Part shown: one piece after another, positions 1-12,367 of the stretch
How the letters are laid out: each line of letters starts with the position of its first letter
How positions within the stretch are numbered: the stretch's first letter is position 1
Origin: Hydractinia symbiolongicarpus
Lineage: Eukaryota > Cnidaria > Hydrozoa > Anthoathecata > Hydractiniidae
DNA: 64,000 nucleotides
Reading direction: 5' to 3'
Assembly: GCF_029227915.1 (NCBI RefSeq)
Contig: NC_079882.1
Coordinates: forward strand, 620,001 to 684,000
Notes under the pieces: model-generated
Databases searched by the model: none
What the model was told of the DNA's origin: nothing
Seen by the model: the letters and a program-made list of their open reading frames with translations, nothing else
Position numbers and translations under genes: made by a program

Positions 1-373
1 CAGTGAAACGATTGACTGTGGGACTTAATTGAACTGATTTTGGACTGTGACCTTATAAATATTGCAAGTGAGACAATTGGACTCCAAGAAATAACATTCT
101 TCTTAGTTTGACATGATTGCCGGAACTCAGCGATTACACTGGACGCTGTGGTAGCGCTTAATTTAAAAATTTAGATAAATAAGTCATTTTTTACTGTGTG
201 ACCAATCCTACCCGTTATCGCGCGCTGAAGAAATAGCGACAGTTTCAAAAACTACATTTCATTGACTCTCTAACAATATCAATCCCTGTGAGTTACAACG
301 GTTGGATCACATATTTGTACCAAGATGTGTTTAGCGATATTTTTCTGTTATTACTAGGTTGCATCGCTTTTAA

Positions 374-746
374 CAGTGAGACGATTGAATGTGGGACTTA
401 ATTGAACTAACTTTGGATTGTGACCTGATAAATGTGGTAAATGAGACAATTGGACTCCAAGAAATAGCATTCATATTAATTTGACATGATTGTCGGAACT
501 CAGCGATTACACTCAGCGCTGTGGTAGCGCTTCATTTAAAAGTTTAGTTAAATAAATCATTCTTTACCGTGGGACCAATCCTAGCCGTTATCGCGCGCTG
601 AAGAAATAGAGACAGTTTCAAAAACTACATTTCATTGACTTTCTAACAGTATCAATCCGTTTCAGTTACAACGGTGGAGTCACATATTCGTACCAACATG
701 TATTTCGTGATATCTTTCCGGTATTACTAGGTTGTATCGCGTTTAA
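374..746 (+). repeat. Reference monomer (class B), 373 bp
   Basis: This unit can be used as a landmark map. In monomer phase, the start is a cagtga block at 1-6, a nearly invariant aattggactccaag block lies at about 75-88, and tgacatgattg is near 109-119. A hairpin-forming dyad lies at 142-158, an A/T-rich stretch at about 160-190, and a CpG-dense core (tatcgcgcgctgaag) near 216-230. A second dyad (ccgtt ... aacgg) lies near 284-301, and a highly variable block that separates the monomer classes lies near 318-360. Class B is marked by gagacgattgaatg at its start, a catattaattt stretch, and aagtttagttaaataa. Phase 1 is an arbitrary choice, because a tandem array has no natural start. Confidence 0.9.
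515..531. other. Perfect dyad in monomer B: agcgct / gtggt / agcgct
   Basis: Two copies of the self-complementary hexamer agcgct flank a five-base loop (gtggt on the + strand), so a six-base-pair hairpin can form on either strand. The equivalent site in inverted B units reads agcgct accac agcgct (for example near 17801-17817). Most monomers keep at least five of the six pairs. Whether it folds or binds a protein cannot be told from sequence. Confidence 0.75.
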
Positions 747-969
747 CAGTGAAACGATTGACTGTGGGACTTAATTGAACTGATTTTGGACTGTGACGTT
801 AAAAATGTGATAAGTGAGACATTTGGACTCCAAGAAATAACATTCTTCTTAATTTTTTCATTGACTTTTTAACAGTGTCAGTCCGCTTGAGTTACAACGG
901 TTGGGTCGCATATTCGTACCAACATGTATTTAGCGATATTTTTCTATTACTACGTTGCATCGCGTTTAA
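747..969 (+). repeat. Deletion-bearing monomer C, 223 bp
   Basis: This unit runs normally to the aattt at 851-855 (phase 109). It then jumps to ttcattgac (phase about 260), losing 150 bp including the dyad and the CpG core. Three T residues flank each side of the join and both sets are kept. The left part carries class J variants (gacgttaaaaatgtg, gagacatttgg). The right part carries class X variants (gactttttaacagtgtcag, actacgttgcatc). It is therefore a chimera of two classes and not a simple internal slip. The same unit recurs at 5439-5661, so the deletion was amplified with its block. Confidence 0.88.
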
Positions 970-1110
970 CAGTGAAACGATTGACTGTGGGACTTAATTA
1001 AACTGATTTTGGGCCATGACCTTATAAATGTGAAAGTAAGAAAATTGGACTCCAAGAAATAATATTCTTCTTAATTTGACATGATTGCCGTAACTCAGCG
1101 ATTATACTGG

Positions 1111-1125
1111 GTGCTGTGGTAGCAC
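1111..1125. other. Variant dyad with matched changes: gtgct / gtggt / agcac
   Basis: In class D (here) and class I units the arms read gtgct and agcac in place of gcgct and agcgc. Both arms are altered so that pairing is kept. The same pair of changes is seen in the inverted units as gtgctaccacagcac (for example near 13694-13708). Occasional units break it with a single change, such as gtaccac at 3726-3732 and ccagagcac near 16308. Confidence 0.7.
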
Positions 1126-1714
1126 TTCCTTTAAAAACTTAGAAAAATAAATCATTCTTTACCGTGGGACCATTCCTAGCTGTTATCACGCGCTGAAAAA
1201 ATAGCGACAGTTTCAAAAACTACATTTCATTGACTTTCTAACGGTATCAATCCGCTTCAGTTACAACGGTTGCGTCACATACTCGTAGCAACATGTATTT
1301 AGCGACATTTTTCTCATATTACTAGGTTGCATCGATTTTAACAGTGAAACGATTGCATGTGGGACTTAATTGAACTAACTTTGGACTGTGACCTGATAAA
1401 TGTGATAAATGAGACAATTGGACTCCAAGAATTAGCATTCATATTAATTTGACATGATTGCCGGAACTCAGCGATTACACTGGGAGCTGTAGTAGCGCTT
1501 CATTTAATAATTTAGATAAATAAGTCATCTTTTACTGTGGGACCAATCCTAGCCGTTATCGCGCGCTGAAGAAATAGCGACAGTTTCAAAAGCTACATCT
1601 CATTGACTCTCTAACAATATCAAACCGTTTGAGTTACAACTGTTGGGTCACATATTCGTACCAACATGTATTTAGCGATACTTTTCTCATATTACTAGGT
1701 TGCATCGCTTTTAA

Positions 1715-4321
1715 CAGTGAAACGATTGACTGTGGGACTTAATTGAACTGATTTTGGACTGTGACCTTATAAATATTGCAAGTGAGACAATTGGACTCCA
1801 AGAAATAACATTCTTCTTAGTTTGACATGATTGCCGGAACTCAGCGATTACACTGGACGCTGTGGTAGCGCTTAATTTAAAAATTTAGATAAATAAGTCA
1901 TTTTTTACTGTGTGACCAATCCTACCCGTTATCGCGCGCTGAAGAAATAGCGACAGTTTCAAAAACTACATTTCATTGACTCTCTAACAATATCAATCCC
2001 TGTGAGTTACAACGGTTGGATCACATATTTGTACCAAGATGTGTTTAGCGATATTTTTCTGTTATTACTAGGTTGCATCGCTTTTAACAGTGAGACGATT
2101 GAATGTGGGACTTAATTGAACTAACTTTGGATTGTGACCTGATAAATGTGGTAAATGAGACAATTGGACTCCAAGAAATAGCATTCATATTAATTTGACA
2201 TGATTGTCGGAACTCAGCGATTACACTCAGCGCTGTGGTAGCGCTTCATTTAAAAGTTTAGTTAAATAAATCATTCTTTACCGTGGGACCAATCCTAGCC
2301 GTTATCGCGCGCTGAAGAAATAGAGACAGTTTCAAAAACTACATTTCATTGACTTTCTAAAAGTATCAATCCGTTTGAGTTACAACGGTTGGGTCACATA
2401 TTCGTACCAACATGTATTTAGCGATATTTATCTGTTATTACTAGGTTGTATCGCGTTTAACAGTGAAACGATTGACTCTGGGACTTAATTGTACTGATTT
2501 TGGCCGTGACCTTATAAATGTGAAATTGAGACAATTGGACTCCAAGAATAAACATGCTTCTTAATTTGACATGATTGCCGTAACTCAGCGATTACACTGG
2601 GCGCCGTGGTAGCGCTTCATTTAAAAATTTAAATAAATAAGTCGTTTTTTACTGTGAGACCAATCCTAGCCGTTATCCTGTGCTGAAGAAATAGCGACAG
2701 TTTCAAAAACTACATTTCATTGACTTTCTAACAGTATCAATCCGTTTCAGTTACAACGGTGGAGTCACATATTCGTACCAACATGTATTTCGTGATATCT
2801 TTCCGGTATTACTAGGTTGTATCGCGTTTAACAGTGAAACGATTGACTGTGGGACTTAATTGTACTGATTTTGAGCTGTGACCTTATAGATGTCAAAGTG
2901 AGACAATTGGAGACCAAGAAAAAACATTCTTCTTAATTTGACATGATTGCCGGAACTCAGCGATTAAACTGGGCGCTGTGGTAGCGCTTCATTTAAAAAT
3001 TTAGATAAATAAGTCATTATTTACTGTGGGACCAATCCTAGCCGTTATCCTGCGCTGAAGAAATAGCGACAGTTTCAAAAACTACATTTCGTTGACTTTC
3101 TAACGGTATCAATCCGGTTCAGTTACAACGGTTGCGTCACATACTCGTACCAACATGTATTCAGCGATATTTTTCTCATATTACTAGGTTGCATCGCTTT
3201 TAACAGTAAAACGAATGACTGTGCGACTTAATTGAACTGATTGTGGACTGTGACCTTATAAATGTTATAAGTGAGACAATTGGACTCCAAGAAATAACAT
3301 TCTTCTTAATTTGACATGATTGCCGGAACTCAGCGATTACACTGGGAGCTGTAGTAGCGCTTCATTTTATAATTTAGATAAATAAATCATTCTTTACCGT
3401 GGGACCAATCCTAGCCGTTATCGCGCGCTGAAGAAATAGCGACAGTTTCAAAAACTACTTTTCATTGACTTTCTAACAGTGTCAGTCCGTTTCAGTTACA
3501 ACGGTTGAGTCGCATATTCGTACCAACATGTATTTCGTGATATCTTTCCGGAATTACTAGGTTGTATCGCGTTTAACAGTGAGAAGATTGACTGTGGGAC
3601 TTAATTGAACTGATTTTGGGCCATGACCTTATAAATGTGAAAAAGAGACAATTGGACTCCAAGAAATAATATTCTTCTTAATTTGACATGATTGCCGTAA
3701 CTCAGCGATTATACTGGGTGCTGTGGTACCACTTCCTTTAAAAACTTAGATAAATAAATCATTCTTTACCGTGGGACCAATCCTAGCTGTTATCACGCGC
3801 TGAAAAAATAGCGACAGTTTCAAAAACTACATTTCATTGACTTTCTAACGGTATCAATCCGCTTCAGTTACAACGGTTGCGTCACATACTCGTAGCAACA
3901 TGTATTTAGCGACATTTTTCTCATATTACTAGGTTGCATCGCTTTTAACAGTGAAACGATTGCATGTGGGACTTAATTGAACTAACTTTGGACTGTGACC
4001 TGATAAATGTGATAAATGAGACAATTGGACTCCAAGAATTAGCATTCATATTAATTTGACATGATTGCCGGAACTCAGCGATTACACTGGGAGCTGTAGT
4101 AGCGCTTCATTTAATAATTTAGATAAATAAGTCATCTTTTACTGTGGGACCAATCCTAGCCGTTATCGCGCGCTGAAGAAATAGCGACAGTTTCAAAAGC
4201 TACATCTCATTGACTCTCTAACAATATCAATCCGTTTGAGTTACAACGGTTGGGTCACATATTCGTACCAACATGTATTTAGCGATACCTTTCTCATATT
4301 ACTAGGTTGCATCGCTTTTAA
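1715..4321 (+). repeat. Higher-order block 2: A-B-F-G-H-I-E (7 units, 2,607 bp)
   Basis: Units start at 1715, 2088, 2461, 2832, 3204, 3577 and 3949. Class F is marked by gactctgggac and ttgtactgattttggccg. Class G has ttgagctgtgacc and gcgattaaactggg. Class H begins cagtaaaacg and has tgtgcgac. Class I begins cagtgagaagattg and shares the gggtgctgtggt dyad arm with D. The B unit of this block switches from the block-1 version of B to a different 3' end at phase 274 (2361). Block length is seven monomers. Confidence 0.85.
2371..2388. other. Second, weaker dyad: ccgtt / tgagttac / aacgg
   Basis: Five base pairs flank an eight-base loop. If the t at 2370 (in caatccgtt) is bulged, the stem extends by caa and ttg to eight pairs. 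Many monomers disturb it (ccgcttcag, ccggttcag, ccctgtgag), and the right-edge class replaces it with ccgccgcaac. It is therefore less conserved than the agcgct dyad. Confidence 0.5.
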
Positions 4322-6779
4322 CAGTGAAACGATTGACTGTGGGACTTAATTGAACTGATTTTGGACTGTGACCTTATAAATATTGCAAGTGAGACAATTG
4401 GACTCCAAGAAATAACATTCTTCTTAGTTTGACATGATTGCCGGAACTCAACGATTACACTGGACGCTGTGGTAGCGCTTAATTTAAAAATTTAGATAAA
4501 TAAGTCATTTTTTACTGTGTGACCAATCCTACCCGTTATTGCGCGCTGAAGAAATAGCGACAGTTTCAAAAACTACATTTCATTGACTTTCTAACAATAT
4601 CAATCCCTGTGAGTTACAACGGTTGGATCACATATTTGTACCAAGATGTGTTTAGCGATATTTTTCTGTTATTACTAGGTTGCATCGCTTTTAACAGTGA
4701 GACGATTGAATGTGGGACTTAATTGAACTAACTTTGGATTGTGACCTGATAAATGTGATAAATGAGACAATTGGACTCCAAGAAATAGCATTCATATTAA
4801 TTTGACATGATTGCCGGAACTCAGCGATTACACTGAGCGCTGTGGTAGCGCTTCATTTAAAAGTTTAGTTAAATAAATCATTCTTCACCGTGGGACCAAT
4901 CCTAGCCGTTATCGCGCGCTGAAGAAATAGAGACAGTTTCAAAAACTACATTTCATTGACTTTCTAAAAGTATTAATCCGTTTGAGTTACAACGGTTGGG
5001 TCACATATTCGTACCAACATGTATTTAGCGATATTTATCTGTTATTACTAGGTTGTATCGCGTTTAACAGTGAAACGATTGACTCTGGGACTTAATTGTA
5101 CTGATTTTGGCCGTGACCTTATAAATGTGAAATTGAGACAATTGGACTCCAAGAATAAACATTCTTCTTAATTTAAAATGATTGCCGTAACTCAGCGATT
5201 ACACTGGGCGCTGTGGTAGCGCTTCATTTAAAAATTTAGATAAATAAGTCGTTTTTTACTGTGGGACCAATCCTAGCCGTTATCCTGTGCTGAAGAAATA
5301 GCGACAGTTTCAAAAACTACATTTCATTGACTTTCTAACAGTATCAATCCGTTTCAGTTACAACGGTGGAGTCACATATTCGTACCAACATGTATTTCGT
5401 GATATCTTTCCGGTATTACTAGGTTGTATCGCGTTTAACAGTGAAACGATTGACTGTGGGACTTAATTGAACTGATTTTGGACTGTGACGTTAAAAATGT
5501 GATAAGTGAGACATTTGGACTCCAAGAAATAACATTCTTCTTAATTTTTTCATTGACTTTTTAACAGTGTCAGTCCGCTTGAGTTACAACGGTTGGGTCG
5601 CATATTCGTACCAACATGTATTTAGCGATATTTTTCTATTACTACGTTGCATCGCGTATAACAGTGAAACGATTGACTGTGGGACTTAATTGAACTGATT
5701 TTGGACTGTGACGTTAAAAATGTGATAAGTGAGACATTTGGACTCCAAGAAATAACATTCTTCTTAATTTGACATGATTGTCGGAGCTCAGCGCATACAC
5801 TGGGCGCTGTGGTGGCGCTTCATTTAAAAATTTAGAAAAATAAGTTATTTTTTACTGTGGGACCAATCTTAGCCGTTATCCCGCGCTGAAGAAATGGAGA
5901 AAGTTTGAAAAACTACATTTCATTGACTTTCTAACAGCATCAATCCGTTTAAGTTACAACAGTTGAGTCACATATTCGTACCAACATGTATTTCGTGATA
6001 TCTTTCCGGAATTACTAGGTTGTATCGCGTTTAACAGTGAAACGATTGACTGTGGGACTTAATTAAACTGATTTTGGGCCATGACCTTATAAATGTGAAA
6101 GTGAGAAAATTGGACTCCAAGAAATAATATTCTTCTTAATTTGACATGATTGCCGTAACTCAGCGATTATACTGGGTGCTGTGGTAGCACTTCCTTTAAA
6201 AACTTAGAAAAATAAATCATTCTTTACCGTGGGACCATTCCTAGCTGTTATCACGCGCTGAAAAAATAGCGACAGTTTCAAAAACTACATTTCATTGACT
6301 TTCTAACGGTATCAATCCGCTTCAGTTACAACGGTTGCGTCACATACTCGTAGCAACATGTATTTAGCGACATTTTTCTCATATTACTAGGTTGCATCGC
6401 TTTTAACAGTGAAACGATTGCATGTGGGACTTAATTGAACTAACTTTGGACTGTGACCTGATAAATGTGATAAATGAGACAATTGGACTCCAAGAATTAG
6501 CATTCATATTAATTTGACATGATTGCCGGAACTCAGCGATTACACTGGGAGCTGTAGTAGCGCTTCATTTAATAATTTAGATAAATAAGTCATCTTTTAC
6601 TGTGGGACCAATCCTAGCCGTTATCGCGCGCTGAAGAAATAGCGACAGTTTCAAAAGCTACATCTCATTGACTCTCTAACAATATCAATCCGTTTGAGTT
6701 ACAACTGTTGGGTCACATATTCGTACCAACATGTATTTAGCGATACTTTTCTCATATTACTAGGTTGCATCGCTTTTAA
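4322..6779 (+). repeat. Higher-order block 3: A-B-F-C-J-D-E (7 units, 2,458 bp)
   Basis: Units start at 4322, 4695, 5068, 5439, 5662, 6035 and 6407. The block is shorter than block 2 only because it contains the 223-bp unit C. Class J at 5662 is new here: it has gtcggagctcagcgcatacac, a ggcgctt dyad arm and aaatggagaaagtttgaaaaac. Blocks 1 and 3 share C, D and E; blocks 2 and 3 share A, B, F and E. Block 3 therefore looks like a recombinant of the other two types plus J. Confidence 0.83.
5439..5661 (+). repeat. Deletion-bearing monomer C, second copy, 223 bp
   Basis: It has the same 150-bp deletion and the same join of aattt to ttcattgac as the unit at 747-969, with the same flanking class-specific variants. 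It differs by isolated bases, for example gcgtataa in place of gcgtttaa at the right end. The next unit is a full class J monomer (5662-6034) whose left half matches the left half of C. That supports the origin of C by exchange between an X-type and a J-type unit. Confidence 0.88.
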
Positions 6780-9013
6780 CAGTGAAACGATTGACTGTGG
6801 GACTTAATTAAACTGATTTTGGACTGTGACCTTATAAATATTGCAAGTGAGACAATTGGACTCCAAGAAATAACATTCTTCTTAGTTTGACATGATTGCC
6901 GGAACTCAGCGATTACACTGGACGCTGTGGTAGCGCTTAATTTAAAAATTTAGATAAATAAGTCATTTTTTACTGTGTGACCAATCCTACCCGTTATCGC
7001 GCGCTGAAGAAATAGCGACAGTTTCAAAAACTACATTTCATTGACTCTCTAACAATATCAATCCCTGTGAGTTACAACGGTTGGATCACATATTTGTACC
7101 AAGATGTGTTTAGCGATATTTTTCTGTTATTACTAGGTTGCATCGCTTTTAACAGTGAGACGATTGAATGTGGGACTTAATTGAACTAACTTTGGATTGT
7201 GACCTGATAAATGTGGTAAATGAGACAATTGGACTCCAAGAAATAGCATTCATATTAATTTGACATGATTGTCGGAACTCAGCGATTACACTGAGCGCTG
7301 TGGTAGCGCTTCATTTAAAAGTTTAGTTAAATAAATCATTCTTTACCGTGGGACCAATCCTAGCCGTTATCGCGCGCTGAAGAAATAGAGACAGTTTCAA
7401 AAACTACATTTCATTGACTTTCTAAAAGTATCAATCCGTTTGAGTTACAACGGTTGGGTCACATATTCGTACCAACATGTATTTAGCGATATTTATCTGT
7501 TATTACTAGGTTGTATCGCGTTTAACAGTGAAACGATTGACTCTGGGACTTAATTGTACTGATTTTGGCCGTGACCTTATAAATGTGAAATTGAGACAAT
7601 TGGACTCCAAGAATAAACATTCTTCTTAATTTGACATGATTGCCGTAACTCAGCGATTACACAGGGCGCCGTGGTAGCGCTTCATTTAAAAATTTAGATA
7701 AATAAGTCGTTTTTTACTGTGGGACCAATCCTAGCCGTTATCCTGTGCTGAAGAAATAGCGACAGTTTCAAAAACTACATTTCATTGACTTTCTAACAGT
7801 ATCAATCCGTTTCAGTTACAACGGTGGAGTCACATATTCGTACCAACATGTATTTCGTGATATCTTTCCGGTATTACTAGGTTGTATCGCGTTTAACAGT
7901 GAAACGATTGACTGTGGGACTTAATTGTACTGATTTTGAGCTGTGACCTTATAGATGTGAAAGTGAGACAATTGGAGACCAAGAAAAAACATTCTTCTTA
8001 ATTTGACATGATTGCCGGAACTCAGCGATTAAACTGGGCGCTGTGGTAGCGCTTCATTTAAAAATTTAGATAAATAAGTCATTATTTACTGTGGGACCAA
8101 TCCTAGCCGTTATCCTGCGCAGAAGAAATAGCGACAGTTTCAAAAACTACATTTCGTTGACTTTCTAACGGTATCAATCCGGTTCAGTTACAACGGTTGC
8201 GTCACATACTCGTACCAACATGTATTCAGCGATATTTTTCTCATATTACTAGGTTGCATCGCTTTTAACAGTAAAACGATTGACTGTGCGACTTAATTGA
8301 ACTGATTGTGGACTGTGACCTTATAAATGTTATAAGTGAGACAATTGGACTCCAAGAAATAACATTCTTCTTAATTTGACATGATTGCCGGAACTCAGCG
8401 ATTACACTGGGAGCTGTAGTAGCGCTTCATTTTATAATTTAGATAAATAAATCATTCTTTACCGTGGGACCAATCCTAGCCGTTATCGCGCGCTGAAGAA
8501 ATAGCGACAGTTTCAAAAACTACTTTTCATTGACTTTCTAACAGTGTCAGTCCGTTTCAGTTACAACGGTTGAGTCGCATATTCGTACCAACATGTATTT
8601 CGTGATATCTTTCCGGAATTACTAGGTTGTATCGCGTTTAACAGTGAGAAGATTGACTGTGGGACTTAATTGAACTGATTTTGGGCCATGACCTTATAAA
8701 TGTGAAAGTGAGACAATTGGACTCCAAGAAATAACATTCTTCTTAATTTGACATGATTGCCGTAACTCAGCGATTACACTGGGTGCTGTGGTAGCACTTC
8801 CTTTAAAAACTTAGATAAATAAATCATTCTTTACCGTGGGACCAATCCTAGCCGTTGTCGCGCGCTGAAGAAATAACGACAGTTTCAAAAACTACATTTC
8901 ATTGACTTTCTGACGGTATCAATCCGCTTCAGTTACAACGGTTGCGACACATACTCGTACCAACATGTATTTAGCGATACTTTTCTCATATTACTAGGTT
9001 GCATCGCTTTTAA
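6780..9013 (+). repeat. Higher-order block 4: A-B-F-G-H-I (6 units, 2,234 bp)
   Basis: Units start at 6780, 7153, 7526, 7897, 8269 and 8642. The order matches block 2 without the final E, so the next A follows I directly. Units F to I of this block and the following A (7458-9341) are the segment that reappears in inverted orientation at 13150-15033. A private variant in unit I (gccgttgtcgcgcgctg near 8850) is also found in the inverted copy, near 13628-13640. Confidence 0.85.
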
Positions 9014-9341
9014 CAGTGAAACGATTGACTGTGGGACTTAATTGAACTGATTTTGGACTGTGACCTTATAAATATTGCAAGTGAGACAATTGGACTCCAA
9101 GAAATAACATTCTTCTTAGTTTGACATGATTGCCGGAACTCAGCGATTACACTGGACGCTGTGGTAGCGCTTCATTTAATAATTTAGATAAATAAATCAT
9201 TCTTTACCGTGGGACCAATCCTACCCGTTATCGCGCACTGAAGAAATAGCGACAATTTCAAAAACTACATTTCATTGACTCTCTAACAATATCAATCCGT
9301 TTGAGTTACAACGGTTGGGTCACATATTTGTACCAAGATGT
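7458..9341 (+). repeat. Left arm of a 1,884-bp inverted repeat
   Basis: This segment (tail of B, then F, G, H, I and most of A) is matched in reverse complement by 13150-15033. The partners keep a constant coordinate sum of 22491 at both ends: 9341 with 13150 at the inner end and 7457 with 15034 as the first outer mismatch. There is therefore no net insertion or deletion across 1.88 kb. Private variants shared by both arms include gacaatttc in the A unit and gttgtcgcgcg in the I unit. The spacer between the arms is 9342-13149. Confidence 0.85.
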
Positions 9342-10505
9342 GTTTAGCGATATTTTTCTGTTATTACTAGGTTGCATCGCTTTTAACAGTGAGACGATTG
9401 AATGTGGGACTTAATTGAACTAACTTTGGATTGTGACCTGATAAATGTGATAAATGAGACAATTGGACTCCAAGAAATAGCATTCATATTAATTTGACAT
9501 GATTGCCGGAACTCAGCGATTACACTGAGCGCTGTGGTAGCGCTTCATTTAAAAGTTTAGTTAAATAAATCATTCTTTACTGTGGGAACAATCCTAGCCG
9601 TTATCGCGCGTTGACAAAATAGCGACAGTTTCAAATACTACATTTCATTGACTTTCTGACGGTATCAATCCGCTTCAGTTACAACGGTTGCGACACATAC
9701 TCGTACCAACATGTATTTAGCGATACTTTTCTCATATTACTAGGTTGCATCGCTTTTAACAGTGAAACGATTGACTGTGGGACTTAATTGAACTGATTTT
9801 GGACTGTGACCTTATAAATATTGCAAGTGAGACAATTGGACTCCAAGAAATAACATTCTTCTTAGTTTGACATGATTGCCGGAACTCAGCGATTACACTG
9901 GACGCTGTGGTAGCGCTTCATTTAATAATTTAGATAAATAAATCATTCTTTACCGTGGGACCAATCCTACCCGTTATCGCGCACTGAAGAAATAGCGACA
10001 ATTTCAAAAACTACATTTCATTGACTCTCTAACAATATCAATCCGTTTGAGTTACAACGGTTGGGTCACATATTTGTACCAAGATGTGTTTAGCGATATT
10101 TTTCTGTTATTACTAGGTTGCATCGCTTTTAACAGTGAGACGATTGAATGTGGGACTTAATTGAACTAACTTTGGATTGTGACCTGATAAATGTGATAAA
10201 TGAGACAATTGGACTCCAAGAAATAGCATTCATATTAATTTGACATGATTGCCGGAACTCAGCGATTACACTGAGCGCTGTGGTAGCGCTTCATTTAAAA
10301 GTTTAGTTAAATAAATCATTCTTTACTGTGGGAACAATCCTAGCCGTTATCGCGCGCTGACAAAATAGCGACAGTTTCAAATACTACATTTCATTGACTT
10401 TCCAACGGTATCAATCCGCTTCATTTACAACGGTTGCGTCATGTATTCGTACCAACATGTATTTAGCGATATTTTTCTCATATTACTAGGTTGCTTCGCT
10501 TTTAA
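9014..10505 (+). repeat. A-B dimer in tandem (2 x 746 bp)
   Basis: A-B pairs occupy 9014-9759 and 9760-10505 and are nearly the same through most of their length. Shared private variants include gacaatttcaaa in A and tgtgggaacaatcc with gacaaaatagcgacag in B. The last 130 bases differ: the first copy ends with the tgacggtatc / gcgacacat version and the second with ccaacggtatc / gcgtcatg. So the duplication boundary lies inside the B unit. This is the shortest higher-order period in the + arm. Confidence 0.85.
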
Positions 10506-12367
10506 CAATGAAACGATTGACTGTGGGACTTAATTGAACAGATTTTAGACTGTGACCTTATAAATGTTCTAAGTGAGACAATTGGACTCCAAGAAAAACA
10601 TTTTTCTTAATTTGACATGATTGCCGCAACTCAGCGATTACACTGGGTGCTGTGGTAGCGCTTCATTTAAAAATATAGATAAATAAGTCAATTCTTACTG
10701 TGGGACCAATCCTAGCCGTTATCCTGTGCTGAAGAAATAGCGACAGTTTCAAAAACTACATTTCATTGACTTTCTAACAGTATCAATCCGTTTCAGTTAC
10801 AACGGTGGAGTCACATATTCGTACTAACATGTATTTCGTGATATCTTTCCGGTATTACTAGGTTGTATCGCGTTTAACAGTGAAACGATTGACTGTGGGA
10901 CTTAATTGTACTGATTTTGAGCTGTGACCTAATAGATGTGAAAGTGAGACAATTGGACTCCAAGAAAAAACATTCTTCTTAATTTGACATGATTGCCGGA
11001 ACTCAGCGATTAAACTGGGCGCTGTGGTAGCGCTTCATTTAAAAATTTAGATAAATAAGTCATTATTTACTGTGGGACCAATCCTAGCCGTTATCCTGCG
11101 CTGAAGAAATAGCGACAGTTTCAAAAACTACATTTCGTTGACTTTCTAACGGTATCAATCTGGTTCAGTTACAACGGTTGCGTCACATACTCGTACCAAC
11201 ATGTATTCAGCGATATTTTTCTCATATTTCTAGGTTGCATCGCTTTTAACAGTAAAACGATTGACTGTGCGACTTAATTGAACTGATTTTGGACTGTGAC
11301 CTTATAAATGTTATAAGTGAGACAATTGGACTCCAAGAAATAAAATTCTTCTTAATTTGACATGATTGCCGGAACTCAGCGATTACACTGGGAGCTGTAG
11401 TAGCGCTTCATTTAATAATTTAGATAAATAAATCATTCTTTACCGTGGGACCAATCCTAGCCGTTATCGCGCGCTGAAGAAATAGCGACAGTTTCAAAAA
11501 CTACTTTTCATTGACTTTCTAACAGTGTCAGTCCGTTTGAGTTACAACGGTTGGGTCACATATTCGTACCAACATGTCTTTAGCCATATTTTTCTGATAT
11601 TACTATGTTGCATCGCGTTTAACAGTGAAACGATTGACTGTGGGACTTAATTGAACTGATTTTGGACTGTGACGTTAAAAATGTGATAAGTGAGACAATT
11701 GGACTCCAAGAAATAACATTCTTCTTAATTTGACATGATTGTCGGAGCTCAGCGCATACACTGGACGCTGTGGGAGCGCTTCATTTAAAAATTTAGATAA
11801 ATAATTCATTTTTTACTGTGGGACCAATCCTAGCCGTTATCCCGCGCTGAAGAAATGGAGAAAGTTTGAAAAACTACATTTCATTGACTTTCTAACAGCA
11901 TCAATCCGTTTAAGTTACAACGGTTGAGTCGCATATTCGTACCAACATGTATTTCGTGATATCTTTCCGGAATTACTAGGTTGTATCACGTTTAACAGTG
12001 AGAAGATTGACTGTGGGACTTAATTGAACTGATTTTGGGCCATGACCTTATAAATGTGAAAGTGAGACAATTGGACTCCAAGAAATAACATTCTTCTTAA
12101 TTTGACATGATTGCCGTAACTCAGCGATTACACTGGGTGCTGTGGTAGCACTTCCTTTAAAAACTCAGATAAATAAATCATTCTTTACCGTGGGACCAAT
12201 CCTAGCCGTTATCGCGCGCTGAAGAAATAACGACAGTTTCAAAAACTACATTTCATTGACTTTCTGACGGTATCAATCCGCTTCAGTTACAACGGTTGCA
12301 ACACATACTCGTACCAACATGTATTTAGCGATACTTTAATCATATTACTAGGTTGCATCGCTTTTAA
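10506..12367 (+). repeat. Higher-order block: K-G-H-J-I (5 units, 1,862 bp)
   Basis: Units start at 10506, 10878, 11250, 11623 and 11996. K is a diverged unit with caatgaaacg at its start and gttctaagtgag. The H unit (11250) acquires an X-like 3' end (gtctttagccatatt, actatgttgc). The J unit at 11623 lacks the agacatttgg variant and has ggacgctgtgggagcgc at the dyad. The block does not begin with A-B, unlike the earlier ones. Confidence 0.78.

Larger units (their letters stand above)
1..1714 (+). repeat. Higher-order block 1: A-B-C-D-E (5 units, 1,714 bp)
   Basis: Five distinguishable monomers start at 1, 374, 747, 970 and 1342. Unit C is the short 223-bp form. Monomer A at 1 recurs, apparently without change, at 1715, and the identity continues into the next B unit as far as about 2360. 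Class D has gggccatgacc and an agcactt arm; class E has cgattgcatgtggg and a gagctgtagtagcgc arm. The block is one of several variants that all open with A-B, so the repeat register is shared even though unit content changes. Confidence 0.85.

Noticed and set aside
216-224. taacgg and similar motifs as Myb-type binding sites (reverse strand of ccgtta)
   Set aside because: The motif is too short to be meaningful and occurs in every monomer by descent. Nothing else suggests a regulatory role.
3080-3110. tttcgttgactttctaacgg compared with the CENP-B box
   Set aside because: It shares the ttcg start but not the fixed a and cggg positions at their required spacing. Most monomers have ttcattgac here. 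There is no support for a CENP-B site.
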